A stretch of 64,000 nucleotides of DNA, from positions 2,728,001-2,792,000 of the forward strand of contig NZ_CP077604.1 in NCBI RefSeq assembly GCF_019048865.1, given 5' to 3'. This DNA comes from Aquihabitans sp. G128. GTDB taxonomy: Bacteria; Actinomycetota; Acidimicrobiia; Acidimicrobiales; Iamiaceae. The position numbers and the translations under genes are program-made. Shown here one piece after another: positions 32,781 through 41,118 of this stretch (position 1 is the stretch's first letter; each line of letters begins with the position of its first letter). A model generated the notes under the pieces. That model did not search any database and was not told where the DNA came from. It saw only the letters and a program-made list of their open reading frames with translations.

Positions 32781-33554
32781 TCAGGCTTCGCCGGGCTCGG
32801 ACATGGCGGCTTGGGCGCCGTCGAGGAGCTCGTCGCGCCAGCGTCGGTACTCGTCGGGCTCGATCCCGTGGCGGACGCACACGTCGTCGACGTCACGGTC
32901 GTGGCGCAGGGCGTCGAGCACGATGGCGACCTTGTCGGGAGCGGCGAAGCGCTGGTCGCCCGGGCCCTCGGTGGGCTTGGCCGACCGGGCGCCTCGCACG
33001 AGGTGTCCGCCGCGGACCGTGGAGGACACGACCATGCCCGCCGCCACCAGCACGACGTCCTTCAGGACGTACTGCCCCTCCAGGGTCGGGACGTGGTGCG
33101 GCCCAGAGAACAGGCGGGACGTCAGCACGACGAGCGGGGAGAGCACGCCGATCAGCATGAAGGTGAGCAGCCACACCGCCGCCCGCATGTAGCGCCCGGT
33201 GGTGAACGTGAGGCCGACGGTGATCTCCGCCAGGGCGGTCGCCACCATGGCCACCCGACCAGGGACGACGCCGGAGGTGATCGCATCGGTGGTGGCGACG
33301 ACGATGCTCTCGGCCGGGCTCACGCCGGGGAACAGCTTCAGCACGCCGAAGCCGAGGAAGACCACGCCGAGGCTGACGCGCAGCACGGTGATGCTGTACG
33401 CCACCAGCCAGCGGTGGATGGCGGCGTCGGCGTGGTCGATGCGATCCATCCACCTCACCACCCGATCGGTGGCGCCGCGATCGGCCAGCCGGCGAGCGGG
33501 CCCGGCGACAGGCATGTCGGCACGCACCCCGGTCGGCCCCGGGGGCTCCCTCAC
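32781..33554 (-). CDS. DoxX-like membrane protein with C-terminal HTH extension
   Basis: 257 residues from a GTG; ATGs 39 and 105 bases later are possible starts. Four transmembrane helices of the DoxX family: ITVLRVSLGVVFLGFGVLKLFP, VAMVATALAEITVGLTF, AAVWLLTFMLIGVLSPLVVL, VLKDVVLVAAGMVVSS. After a linker, residues 205-250 (DKVAIVLDALRHDRDVDDVCVRHGIEPDEYRRWRDELL) read as a helix-turn-helix like that of IS3-type transposase OrfA. The fusion is unusual; the function of either half here is unknown. Confidence 0.75.
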   Translation of the reverse strand: MREPPGPTGVRADMPVAGPARRLADRGATDRVVRWMDRIDHADAAIHRWLVAYSITVLRVSLGVVFLGFGVLKLFPGVSPAESIVVATTDAITSGVVPGRVAMVATALAEITVGLTFTTGRYMRAAVWLLTFMLIGVLSPLVVLTSRLFSGPHHVPTLEGQYVLKDVVLVAAGMVVSSTVRGGHLVRGARSAKPTEGPGDQRFAAPDKVAIVLDALRHDRDVDDVCVRHGIEPDEYRRWRDELLDGAQAAMSEPGEA

Positions 33555-33648
33555 CGGTAGGTCGTCGTGCGCAGTGGGCCCATGCCAGGTCTACGAGGCC
33601 GAGACCGACCTCGTACGGCAGAACGGGGTTGCGAGCCGGACTCGCTGC

Positions 33649-34872
33649 TCAGTCGAGGACGTCGAAGCGGAGGCCGGCGTGGGCCTCGAGCCGCTCGACG
33701 AGGGCGTCGCCGAGGACGGTCGACGGGGTCCAGAAGCCGCCGGCCACGTCGTCGCCCAGCTCGCCGAGGGCGACTGCGGTCTCGCCCAGCACCTTGGCGG
33801 TGCTGCCGTAGCCGGGGTCGCGGTCGCCGGTGACCCGGGTGCGGATGGTGCGGCCGTCGGCGGTGGTGCCGTGGAAGCGTATGTCGAAGCCGCCGGCTTC
33901 CTGGGCCTGCGGGCTGGGGCCGGTGCCGGGCTTGGGCACCACCTTGCCCACCAGCTTGCGGGCGGGGCCCAGCGCGGTGAGCCCGAGGCCGGCGGCCAGT
34001 CCACCCGAGACGGCGGTGGCCTTGGCGAGGCCGAGCGGGCCCGAGCCCATGCTCATGGCCTCGTCGTAGGTGAAGGCCGGGCCCCACGGGCGACCGAGCA
34101 GGGCGTGGCTGCGCTGCACGACGCGGGTGTTGACCGCCGCCATCACGAACGGGGCCAGCCACTCGCCGGTGACCCGGTCCTTGGTGGGGCGGGTGGTGTC
34201 GGGCTGGGGCGGACCGGTGCGCAGGTCCGCCGGGGCGAGGGCGTAGGGGTCGGCCAGGAGCTTGCGCAGCTCGGGGTCGGCGGCCGCCTCCTCCACCAGG
34301 TTGAGCATCGAGGCGATGGTGCCGCCGCTGGCCCCGCCCTTCATGGTCTCGACCCGCATGGCGATGGCCGTGCACGGCTCGCCGAGTGCCTCCTGGGCCC
34401 GCTGCTGGGTGAACCACACGCCGAGGTCCGACGGGATGGAGTCGAACCCGCAGGCGTGGACGATGCGGGCGCCGCTGGCCTCGGCGGCGGCGGCGTGGGC
34501 ATCGATCATCCGCCGCATCCACTGCGGCTCGCCCGTGAGGTCGGCGTAGTCGGTGCCGGCGGCGGCCACGGCTGCCACCAGCTCGGACCCGTGGAGGGCG
34601 TAGGGCCCGACGGTCGACACCACCACCCGCGTCGACGCCGCCAGGTCGGCGAGCGCCGCCGCATCAGAGGCGTCGGCCACGATCCGCTCGACGTCGGCAC
34701 CGGTGTCCGCCGCCACCTGGTCCAGCTTCGACGCGCTCCGCCCGGCGATGGCCCACCGCAGCGGTCCGTCGGCGCCGTGCCGCTCCACGAGGTGCCGGCA
34801 GAGGATCTGGCCCACGAAGCTGGTGGCCCCGAACACCACGAGGTCGTACGGGCGGTCGGCGTGGCGGCGCAT
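33649..34872 (-). CDS. Saccharopine dehydrogenase-like (trans-acting enoyl reductase family)
   Basis: 407 residues. N-terminal Rossmann fold YDLVVFGATSFVGQILCRHLVERHG; WAIAGRSASKLDQV near 42; VVVSTVGPYALHGSELVAAVAAAGTDYADLTGEPQWMRRMID near 85-125; ACGFDSIPSDLGVWF near 138; then GGASGGTIASMLN. This is the family of mycobacterial trans-acting enoyl reductases and related lipid-modifying enzymes, which use NAD(P)H. C-terminal GYGSTAKVLGETAVAL is also typical. Lipid substrate unknown. Confidence 0.9.
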   Translation of the reverse strand: MRRHADRPYDLVVFGATSFVGQILCRHLVERHGADGPLRWAIAGRSASKLDQVAADTGADVERIVADASDAAALADLAASTRVVVSTVGPYALHGSELVAAVAAAGTDYADLTGEPQWMRRMIDAHAAAAEASGARIVHACGFDSIPSDLGVWFTQQRAQEALGEPCTAIAMRVETMKGGASGGTIASMLNLVEEAAADPELRKLLADPYALAPADLRTGPPQPDTTRPTKDRVTGEWLAPFVMAAVNTRVVQRSHALLGRPWGPAFTYDEAMSMGSGPLGLAKATAVSGGLAAGLGLTALGPARKLVGKVVPKPGTGPSPQAQEAGGFDIRFHGTTADGRTIRTRVTGDRDPGYGSTAKVLGETAVALGELGDDVAGGFWTPSTVLGDALVERLEAHAGLRFDVLD

Positions 34873-35035
34873 CCGCCGAAGGTACCCGTGACCGGACGAC
34901 CCGGCGGCCGCTGCGGCCCGCCCGGCGGGCCCGAGCGTTCGTCATGGAGGCCGCCACCCGAGGTCCGTCCTGCATGCACGCCGAACGGACCGCCGAGCCA
35001 CCACCCGCCATCGCCCGACCGGGAGGTGGGCGCTG

Positions 35036-35254
35036 ATGGCGAGGCACTGGACCGACGGGGAGCTGCTCGACCACGTCCGTGCGGCCGCCGAGGCGTGCGG
35101 CCAGCCCCTGCGCATCGTCCAGTACCGCGCCTGGGCCCGCCAGTCGAAGGCCCGACCCAGCGAGAGCGCGGTGGTCCACCACCTCGGCCCGTGGGGCTCG
35201 GTCCTCGAGCAGGCCGGCCTCGTCAACGACCGCCGGTACCGCGTCTGGCGCTAG
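35036..35254 (+). CDS. Small protein with homing-endonuclease-associated repeat
   Basis: 72 residues, ATG start after GGAGGTG. WTDGELLDHVRAAAEACGQPLRIVQYRAWARQSKARPSESAVVHHLGPWGSVLEQAGL is one unit of the helical homing endonuclease-associated repeat, a DNA-binding module of about 55 residues. No nuclease domain is attached. Such single-module proteins may be DNA-binding accessory or regulatory proteins. Confidence 0.65.
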   Translation: MARHWTDGELLDHVRAAAEACGQPLRIVQYRAWARQSKARPSESAVVHHLGPWGSVLEQAGLVNDRRYRVWR

Positions 35255-35307
35255 CCGTGCCGGGTACCCTCGCCCGCATCCCTGCGGACGAAAGCGACGA
35301 AACGGCC

Positions 35308-35511
35308 ATGTCAGACGTGGACGACGAGCCCTCGGTCGACCTCCTCGCCGAGCGGCTCGGTGCCCCGCAAGGGGCCGAGGTCCGGGCGATCCTCGAGCAC
35401 CACGACCTCGCGGTGCTCGACGCCGCCGACCTCGCCCGACTGCGCAAGATCGAGCGGGCCTACCAGCGCCTGGCGGCCCTGGTCACCGCGCCCGACGACC
35501 TCGCCACCTGA
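35308..35511 (+). CDS. Small acidic helical protein
   Basis: 67 residues from ATG at 35308. It begins MSDVDDEPSVDLLAERLG and is helical through AEVRAILEHHDLAVLDAADLARLRKIERAYQRLAALV. The composition fits the local coding pattern and it ends four bases before a strong terminator hairpin. No recognised domain; likely co-transcribed with the gene at 35,036. Confidence 0.5.
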   Translation: MSDVDDEPSVDLLAERLGAPQGAEVRAILEHHDLAVLDAADLARLRKIERAYQRLAALVTAPDDLAT

Positions 35512-35513
35512 GC

Positions 35514-35538
35514 GGCTCGGGCCCGTAGGGCCCGAGCC
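35514..35538. terminator. Terminator hairpin between convergent genes
   Basis: Perfect 11-bp inverted repeat GGCTCGGGCCC / GGGCCCGAGCC with a 3-base loop, between the rightward small genes and the leftward surface protein gene. No T-run follows, as is common in actinobacteria. Confidence 0.65.
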
Positions 35539-35616
35539 CGCCTGCTCGGGCTGCAAGAGGACGACGAAGGGGCCGGCGCGGCCGCCGGCCCCCTCATCGA
35601 TCACCGCCGCCGGCGC

Positions 35617-37920
35617 TCAGGCGGCACCCCGCCGGCGCCGAGCGCCGACGAGGACCACACCGCCGAAGACCAGGGAGGCGCCGGCCAGGGCCAGGCCCAG
35701 GACCGAGGCGCCGGTGACGGGCAGCGAGCCGATCCGCACCGTGGGCTTCGCCGACGAACGAGGCGCGGGCGGAGCGGCGTGGCGGTGCTCGATGGTGACC
35801 GGGACCGGTACCGGCGCGCCGACCGGGACCGTGGGCGGGGTGGTCACCGGGCCCGTGGGCGGGGCGGTGGTCGGCACGGTGGGCGGGACGGTCGTCGGGA
35901 CCGTCGTCGGCACGGTGGGCGGCTCCTCGATCGGCACCCTGACCGTGCTGGGCGGCGAGGTGGCGGGCGGGCCGGTGGGCGGGACGCCGGTCGCCGTCGC
36001 CGTGTTGACGACCTGGCCAGCGGCGGTCTCGGGCCGGGTGATCACGTAGGTGACCGGGCCGCAGGTGACGCTGGCCCCCGGGGCGAGCGCCCCGGTCGGG
36101 CAGGTGACGTCGATCTTCGGGTCGTCGACGGTGATGTGCGCGAGGGTGACGTTGCCGGTGTTGGTGACCTCGAACCGGTAGTCGATCGTGTCGCCCGGGT
36201 TGCCGACGATGCCGTCGCCGTTGGCGTCGACGATGGCGCTCGCCGACTTGTCGAGCGCGATGGCGGGCGACGCCGTGCCGGTGATGGTCTTGGTGTCGGA
36301 GTCGGTCACCGTGCCGCCGGACAGGTCGGTCCCCTTCGTGGTGGCGACGTTGACGACCTTGCCGGCGTCGACGTCGGCCTGGGTGGTCTCGTACGTCGCG
36401 GTGCAGGTCATGGTGGCGCCCACGGCGAGCGACGAGGGGGCCGCCGGATCGCAGGTGAGGGCGGAGAGGCCCGGCAGCGGGTCGGTGATCGTGACGTCGG
36501 CCAGCGGGTCGCGGCCCGTGTTGGTGGCGGTGAACGTGTAGGTGATGGTCTGGCCCGCTGCGGTGAACGTGGTCGGCGAGGCGGACTTCACGAGGTCGAT
36601 GGCCGGGTCGATCACGCGCAGGGGCGTGTCCGCCGGCGGGTACAGGCCGATGAGGCTGGTCATGTTGCCGGGACCGTTGACGTAGGAGCCCGCGGTGTCG
36701 GACGTGACGTCGACGGTGATGGTGCACGAGGCCTGATCGAGGCCGAGGTCACCGCCCACGGCCGAGACCTGGCCGGAGCCGGCGGCGGCGGTCACCGCGA
36801 ACGAGCTGCCGGCGAGCTGGCCGCAGGTGCCGCCCACGTTCGGGGTGGCGGCCACCCGGACGTCGGCGGGGAGGGCGTCGGTGAAGGCCCAGTCGGTCTT
36901 GGCCTCGAGCTCGGCGGTGTTGGTGACGGTGAAGGTGAGCGTGGACGGGGCCCCGGCCCGGATCACCGGCGGGGAGAAGGACTTGTCGAGCTGCGGGGTG
37001 ATGTCGACGATCTGCGGCAGGTCGAAGGCACCGTCGTTGCCCGTGCCCGACGCCGTCGTGTTGCGGAGCCGGAGCCCAACGACGCTGTTGGTGCCGATCG
37101 GCATCTGGATGGCGCGCGACTGGAGCTTGGCCACCCGGACGTTGCCCATCTGGACCGAGCTGGGGTCCGTGCACGGGTTGAGGTCGGTGCCGAGGACGAC
37201 GGGGCTGCCGTCCACGACCAGCTCGAAGGTCAGCTTCGGCTGCGAGGCGAAGCAGTTCTGGGCGCCGAAGATGGCGGACACCGCGTAGTAGTGGCCCGGG
37301 ATCGTGGCGATGCTGCCGTTCGAGGACAGCAGGACGCCGGCCGCCTGGGTGCCCCCGACGCTGTTCGTGTACGCCGACAGGATCTGGTTGGAGGCGGCTT
37401 GGGCGGGGGTCATCCCCTGGTAGGTGCCCATGTCCACCGCCATCTCGCCGAGGTTGCCGAACCCGTCGTTGCGGTCGCACTCGTCGTTGTCGGTCACCGC
37501 GGGCGTGCCGCCGTTGGCGGGGAGGGGGGTGCCCTTGGCCATGATCCAGCCGTTGCAGGCCGAGGCCCCGGGGCTCCACGCGGCATCGGCGGAGTAGGTG
37601 AGGCCCTCGGCGTCGGGCCCGCCGGTGTAGCTCCCGATGCGGATCGGTGCGCCGGAGGCGCTCTGGTTGGAGAAGTCCTCGCTGTAGATCGGGATGCCGG
37701 CCGAGGGGACACCGGGGTTGCCCGGTGCGGCGGCAGCCACCGTCGGCGCCGTGGCGTCGGTGGCCAGCGCGAAGGTGCACGCGGCGAGCACCGCCAGCGT
37801 TGCGAGGACGGCGCGTCCGCCTCGGCGCCAGGCGGCGGCGAGCCGAGGTCGGCCGGAGCGGACGGGAAGGCGCCGGGAGGCCCGGCGCCCGTGGGGTGGG
37901 GTAACGCTGTTGGTCTGCAC
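35617..37920 (-). CDS. LPXTG-type cell-surface protein with DUF11-like repeats
   Basis: 767 residues. A basic N-terminus and hydrophobic helix (AVLATLAVLAACTFALA) form a signal peptide. Residues 75-320 are a lectin- or collagen-adhesin-like beta domain with GYTG-type calcium-fold features. At least three DUF11/DUF7507-type beta repeats follow (TLTFTVTNTAELEAKTDW; ITYTFTATNTGRDPLADVTITDPLPGL; IDYRFEVTNTGNVTLAHITVDDP). A Pro/Thr-rich wall-spanning linker with repeated PTVPTT precedes LPVTG at 733-737, a membrane helix and RRRR. It would be anchored to the wall by sortase; no sortase gene is in the window. Confidence 0.88.
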   Translation of the reverse strand: MQTNSVTPPHGRRASRRLPVRSGRPRLAAAWRRGGRAVLATLAVLAACTFALATDATAPTVAAAAPGNPGVPSAGIPIYSEDFSNQSASGAPIRIGSYTGGPDAEGLTYSADAAWSPGASACNGWIMAKGTPLPANGGTPAVTDNDECDRNDGFGNLGEMAVDMGTYQGMTPAQAASNQILSAYTNSVGGTQAAGVLLSSNGSIATIPGHYYAVSAIFGAQNCFASQPKLTFELVVDGSPVVLGTDLNPCTDPSSVQMGNVRVAKLQSRAIQMPIGTNSVVGLRLRNTTASGTGNDGAFDLPQIVDITPQLDKSFSPPVIRAGAPSTLTFTVTNTAELEAKTDWAFTDALPADVRVAATPNVGGTCGQLAGSSFAVTAAAGSGQVSAVGGDLGLDQASCTITVDVTSDTAGSYVNGPGNMTSLIGLYPPADTPLRVIDPAIDLVKSASPTTFTAAGQTITYTFTATNTGRDPLADVTITDPLPGLSALTCDPAAPSSLAVGATMTCTATYETTQADVDAGKVVNVATTKGTDLSGGTVTDSDTKTITGTASPAIALDKSASAIVDANGDGIVGNPGDTIDYRFEVTNTGNVTLAHITVDDPKIDVTCPTGALAPGASVTCGPVTYVITRPETAAGQVVNTATATGVPPTGPPATSPPSTVRVPIEEPPTVPTTVPTTVPPTVPTTAPPTGPVTTPPTVPVGAPVPVPVTIEHRHAAPPAPRSSAKPTVRIGSLPVTGASVLGLALAGASLVFGGVVLVGARRRRGAA

Positions 37921-38274
37921 GGGGGAGGCAACGCAGCGTGCTGGCCGTCATGACGAAAACCCCCCGATTTCGGTCACGATGTGCCCACTGTCCCACCAAT
38001 CGACCACCCAGCGTGGCATCGGTCACCACCGCAGCTGGCGCTGCCGACGCACGTGTCGGCGGCCGTCCGTCATGGCGGGGCGTCGGGCTCGTTGACCACC
38101 TCGAGGGACGCGAGGGGCCCTCCCGCCCGCTCCTCGCCCCGAAGCTCGGCGCCGGGCGGCCGTCTCCCCCGACGGCTGCCCGGCCCGGGTGGACGACCGA
38201 GGCGCGCTCGTCGACCGTGGACGCCCGTGGGTGCCGGCTCGACCTGCCCCTCGCCGCCGACCACGGTCCGCGAG
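37921..38274. promoter_or_regulatory. Divergent intergenic region
   Basis: About 350 bases between the leftward surface protein gene and the rightward acyl-CoA dehydrogenase gene. The first 60 bases are less GC-rich and probably hold the surface protein promoter. No conserved gene is seen; open frames here are fragments of shadows. Confidence 0.35.
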
Positions 38275-38296
38275 AACTTGACCGGCGGGTCAAGTT
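38275..38296. promoter_or_regulatory. Perfect palindromic operator before the acyl-CoA dehydrogenase
   Basis: Arms AACTTGACC and GGTCAAGTT (9 bp, perfect) separated by GGCG, ending 11 bases before the ATG at 38308. The position overlaps the expected promoter or the start of a short leader. The size and symmetry fit a TetR-family operator, common at acyl-CoA dehydrogenase genes; no regulator gene is adjacent. Confidence 0.7.
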
Positions 38297-38307
38297 AGGG
38301 TCCGGCC

Positions 38308-39519
38308 ATGGCCACCACCGACACCGCTGCCCCCGTCGATGCCGAGACCACCGTCGCTGCCCAGGTCGATCGCCTGCTCCGCGAGCACCCGCCGGAGACC
38401 ACCGACGCGGTCGCCTTCCTCGGCGCCCAGTTCGACCTCGGCCTGGCGTGGGTGAACTTCCCCGCGGGCCACGGCGGCCTCGGCCTGAGCCCCAGCCTCC
38501 AGCCCGGCATCCAGGGGCGCATCGCCGAGGCCGGCGGCCCGCAGCCCTACGGCCGCAACCCCATCGGCTACGGCATGGGTGCGCCCACGGTCGTCACCCA
38601 CGGCAGCGAGGAGCAGAAGGCCCGCTACCTCCGCCCGCTGTTCACCGGCGAGGAGGTGTGGTGCCAGATGTTCAGCGAGCCCGGCGCCGGCTCCGACGTC
38701 GCCTCGCTGGCCACCAAGGCCGTGCGCGACGGCGACGAGTGGATCGTGAACGGCCAGAAGGTCTGGACCACGCTGGCCCACCTCGCCCGCTGGGGGATGC
38801 TCGTCACCCGCACCGATCCCGACCAGCCCAAGCACAAGGGCATGACGTACTTCGTGGTCGACATGCAGGACCCCGGCGTCGAGGTCCGCCCGCTGTTCCA
38901 GATCACCGGCGAGGCCGAGTTCAACGAGGTGTACCTCACCGACGTCCGCATCCCCGACGCCGAGCGGCTCGGCGAGGTCGGCGAGGGCTGGCGGGTGTCG
39001 CTCACCACCCTCATGAACGAGCGCGTGTCCATCGGCGGACAGGTCCCGCCCCGCGAGGGCGGCTTCATCGGCGAGCTCATGAAGGTCTGGCGGGGCCTGC
39101 CCGAGGATCGCCGCGGCCCCGTCGAGCGCGACCGCATCACCGGCCTCTGGATCGAGGCCGAGGTCCTGCGGCTCACCAACATCCGGGCCGGCCAGAACCG
39201 CGCCGTGGGCACGCCCGGGCCCGAGGGCTCCATCGGCAAGGTCCTGTCCGCCACGCTCAACCAGCGCATCGGCGAGGCCGCCGTCGACCTGCTCGGCGCC
39301 GAGGGCCTGCTCAAGCCGGGCGGCTACCCCATGGAGCGGCCCAAGCACGCCGCCATGTGGGTCGACGCCCACCAGGCGTTCCTCCGGGCCCGCGCCAACT
39401 CCATCGAGGGCGGCACCACCGAGATCGCCAAGAACATCATCGGCGAGCGGGTGCTCGGCCTCCCCGGCGAGCCGAGGGCCGACAAGGCCGCGGCCTGGAA
39501 GGACGTCCCCCGCTCGTAG
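38308..39519 (+). CDS. Acyl-CoA dehydrogenase
   Basis: 403 residues. FAD-dependent dehydrogenase fold: helical N-terminal domain (WVNFPAGHGGLGLSPSLQPGIQGRIAEAGG), the flavin and substrate motif WCQMFSEPGAGSDVASLATKAVRDGDEWIVNGQKVWTT near 115-150, beta domain with GVEVRPLFQITGEAEFNEVYLTDVRIP, and C-terminal helices ending EGGTTEIAKNIIGERVLGLP, the FAD-contact signature. It oxidises an acyl-CoA to the 2-enoyl-CoA. It stands alone behind a palindromic operator. Confidence 0.93.
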   Translation: MATTDTAAPVDAETTVAAQVDRLLREHPPETTDAVAFLGAQFDLGLAWVNFPAGHGGLGLSPSLQPGIQGRIAEAGGPQPYGRNPIGYGMGAPTVVTHGSEEQKARYLRPLFTGEEVWCQMFSEPGAGSDVASLATKAVRDGDEWIVNGQKVWTTLAHLARWGMLVTRTDPDQPKHKGMTYFVVDMQDPGVEVRPLFQITGEAEFNEVYLTDVRIPDAERLGEVGEGWRVSLTTLMNERVSIGGQVPPREGGFIGELMKVWRGLPEDRRGPVERDRITGLWIEAEVLRLTNIRAGQNRAVGTPGPEGSIGKVLSATLNQRIGEAAVDLLGAEGLLKPGGYPMERPKHAAMWVDAHQAFLRARANSIEGGTTEIAKNIIGERVLGLPGEPRADKAAAWKDVPRS

Positions 39520-39637
39520 GACGCAGGCGGCGCGGCCCTCCCGGCGCTCATCATCGGCGCCCTCCCGCCGACGGAGAGGGCGTGGAGGCGGATCGGATGG
39601 ACCAGCACCGGACGGGCGCGGCGGCTGCCGGCGAACG

Positions 39638-41046
39638 GTGGCGGGCGAGGTGACGCCGGCCGTGGCGGTGGATGCGGAGCGGGCCAACGGGCTCGGGCCG
39701 TTCGAGGACCCGGAGATGGTCCGGCGGTTGATCGACGACGGCATGGTGCTGTTCCTCGGCATCGGCGGCGACGGCCGGATCAGCTGGATCGGCCAGTCGA
39801 GCGAGGCCGTGCTCGGGCGACCGGCCGCCGAGCTGCTCGGCGCGCCGGCGCTCGCCCTGATCCACCCCGACGACCAGGACCTCGTGGTCTCGACGTTGGC
39901 CGAGTCGGCCCGCAATGCGGACGAGCGCATCCTCGCCGTGCTGCGCATCCGCCACGCCGACGGTCGCTGGCTGAACCTCGAGTTCGGCGGCATCGACCTG
40001 CGCGACGACCAGGGCCAGGGCACCTTCCTGGTCTGGGCCGCTCCTACGAGTCGGCCCACCGGCTCACCGCCTTCCTCGACTCGCTCCTCACCGCCGCCGA
40101 CCGGGACGACCTGTTGCGTCAGGTGGTCGAGTGGTGCGACGCGCTCATGCCCTACAGCTCGAGCCTGGTGCTGGCCCGCTCCGACGACGGCACGTACCGG
40201 ACCGCGGCCTCGGCCCCCGGGCTCCCTCTCGAGCTGGGCGCCGGCCTGGTGGTCGACCGCGACGCCCAAGGCCCGTGGGGCGAGGCGCTCGCCCAGCGCA
40301 CGCCGGTGCAGGCGCCGGCCGGCGCGCTGTCGGAGGTGCTCGCCGCCGCTGCCGACGAGGCGGGGATCGCGGCGGTGTGGGCCATCGCCGTGCCGGGCGG
40401 CGACCCGGCCGAGCCCGACGGCCTCCTCGTGACCTGGCGGCTGCGGCCGGGCCCGCTGCTCGCCACCCACCTGCGCCACGTCCAGGAGGCGTCGCGGCTG
40501 AGCCAGCTGGCCTTCGACTGGGCGCGCAGCCACTCCGACCTCGTGGTGGCGGCCACCACCGACTCGCTGACCGGCGTGGCCAACCGGGCCCAGCTGCGCA
40601 CCTCGGTGGACGCCGACCACTCCGCGGTGGCCGCCCTGCTCTTCTGCGACCTCGATCGGTTCAAGGTGCTCAACGACCGCCACGGCCACGCCGTCGGCGA
40701 CCTCGTCCTGCGGGCCGTGGCCGACCGGCTCCAGGGCGCCGTGCGCTCGCGCGACCTGCTCGTGCGGCTGGGCGGCGACGAGTTCGCGGTGTGGTGCCCC
40801 GAGCTGCGCAGCGCAGATGACGCCACCTACGTCGCCGAGCGGATGCTCGCTTCGCTGGCACCGCCGATCCGCATCGCCGGCCGCGTCCACCGCGTCACCT
40901 GCAGCATCGGCATCGCCGTGGCCACCAGCGCGCCCGACGCCCCCGATGCCCACCCCGACCTCGAGGTCCTCCTGCGTCGCGCCGACCAGGCGCTCTACCA
41001 GGCCAAGGCCGCCGGCGGCTCCCGCTTGGAGCAGGCCCTCAGCTGA
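39638..41046 (+). CDS. PAS-GGDEF diguanylate cyclase, frame-broken
   Basis: GTG start. Residues 20-135 are a PAS domain (FEDPEMVRRLIDDGMVLFLGIGGDGRISWIGQSSEAVLGR; LNLEFGGIDLRDDQGQGTFLVW). The frame then breaks at GGG (40035-40037); one more G continues into YESAHRLTAFLDSLLTAADRDDLL, a helical and GAF-like middle and a GGDEF domain: DSLTGVANRAQL, LFCDLDRFKVLNDRHGHAVGD and the catalytic LGGDEFAVWC. The active-site motif is intact, so it should make cyclic di-GMP. An HD-GYP gene 6 kb away may oppose it. Confidence 0.87.
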
Positions 41047-41084
41047 AGCGGCCGCGGCTGCGGTCGGGGCGGGGACCGGCGCCG
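41036..41084 (+). repeat. 49-bp direct repeat, left copy
   Basis: 48 of 49 bases identical to 43502-43550 in the same orientation. It covers the last bases and stop of the GGDEF gene. The right copy forms the 3' end of the LigD-like gene. The two copies bracket the DUF4214 gene. Confidence 0.85.
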
Positions 41085-41085
41085 C

Positions 41086-41104
41086 CCCGAGCCCAGGGCT
41101 CGGG
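41086..41104. terminator. Bidirectional terminator hairpin
   Basis: Inverted repeat CCCGAGCCC / GGGCTCGGG with a one-base centre, between the convergent GGDEF and DUF4214 genes. Confidence 0.55.
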
Positions 41105-41118
41105 ACGGCGCACGGCGC

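Noticed and set aside
33199..34900. Plus-strand open frame opposite the DoxX and saccharopine dehydrogenase-like genes
   Set aside because: Valine/glycine-rich shadow typical of the complementary frame in very GC-rich DNA; the minus-strand frames carry clear domains.
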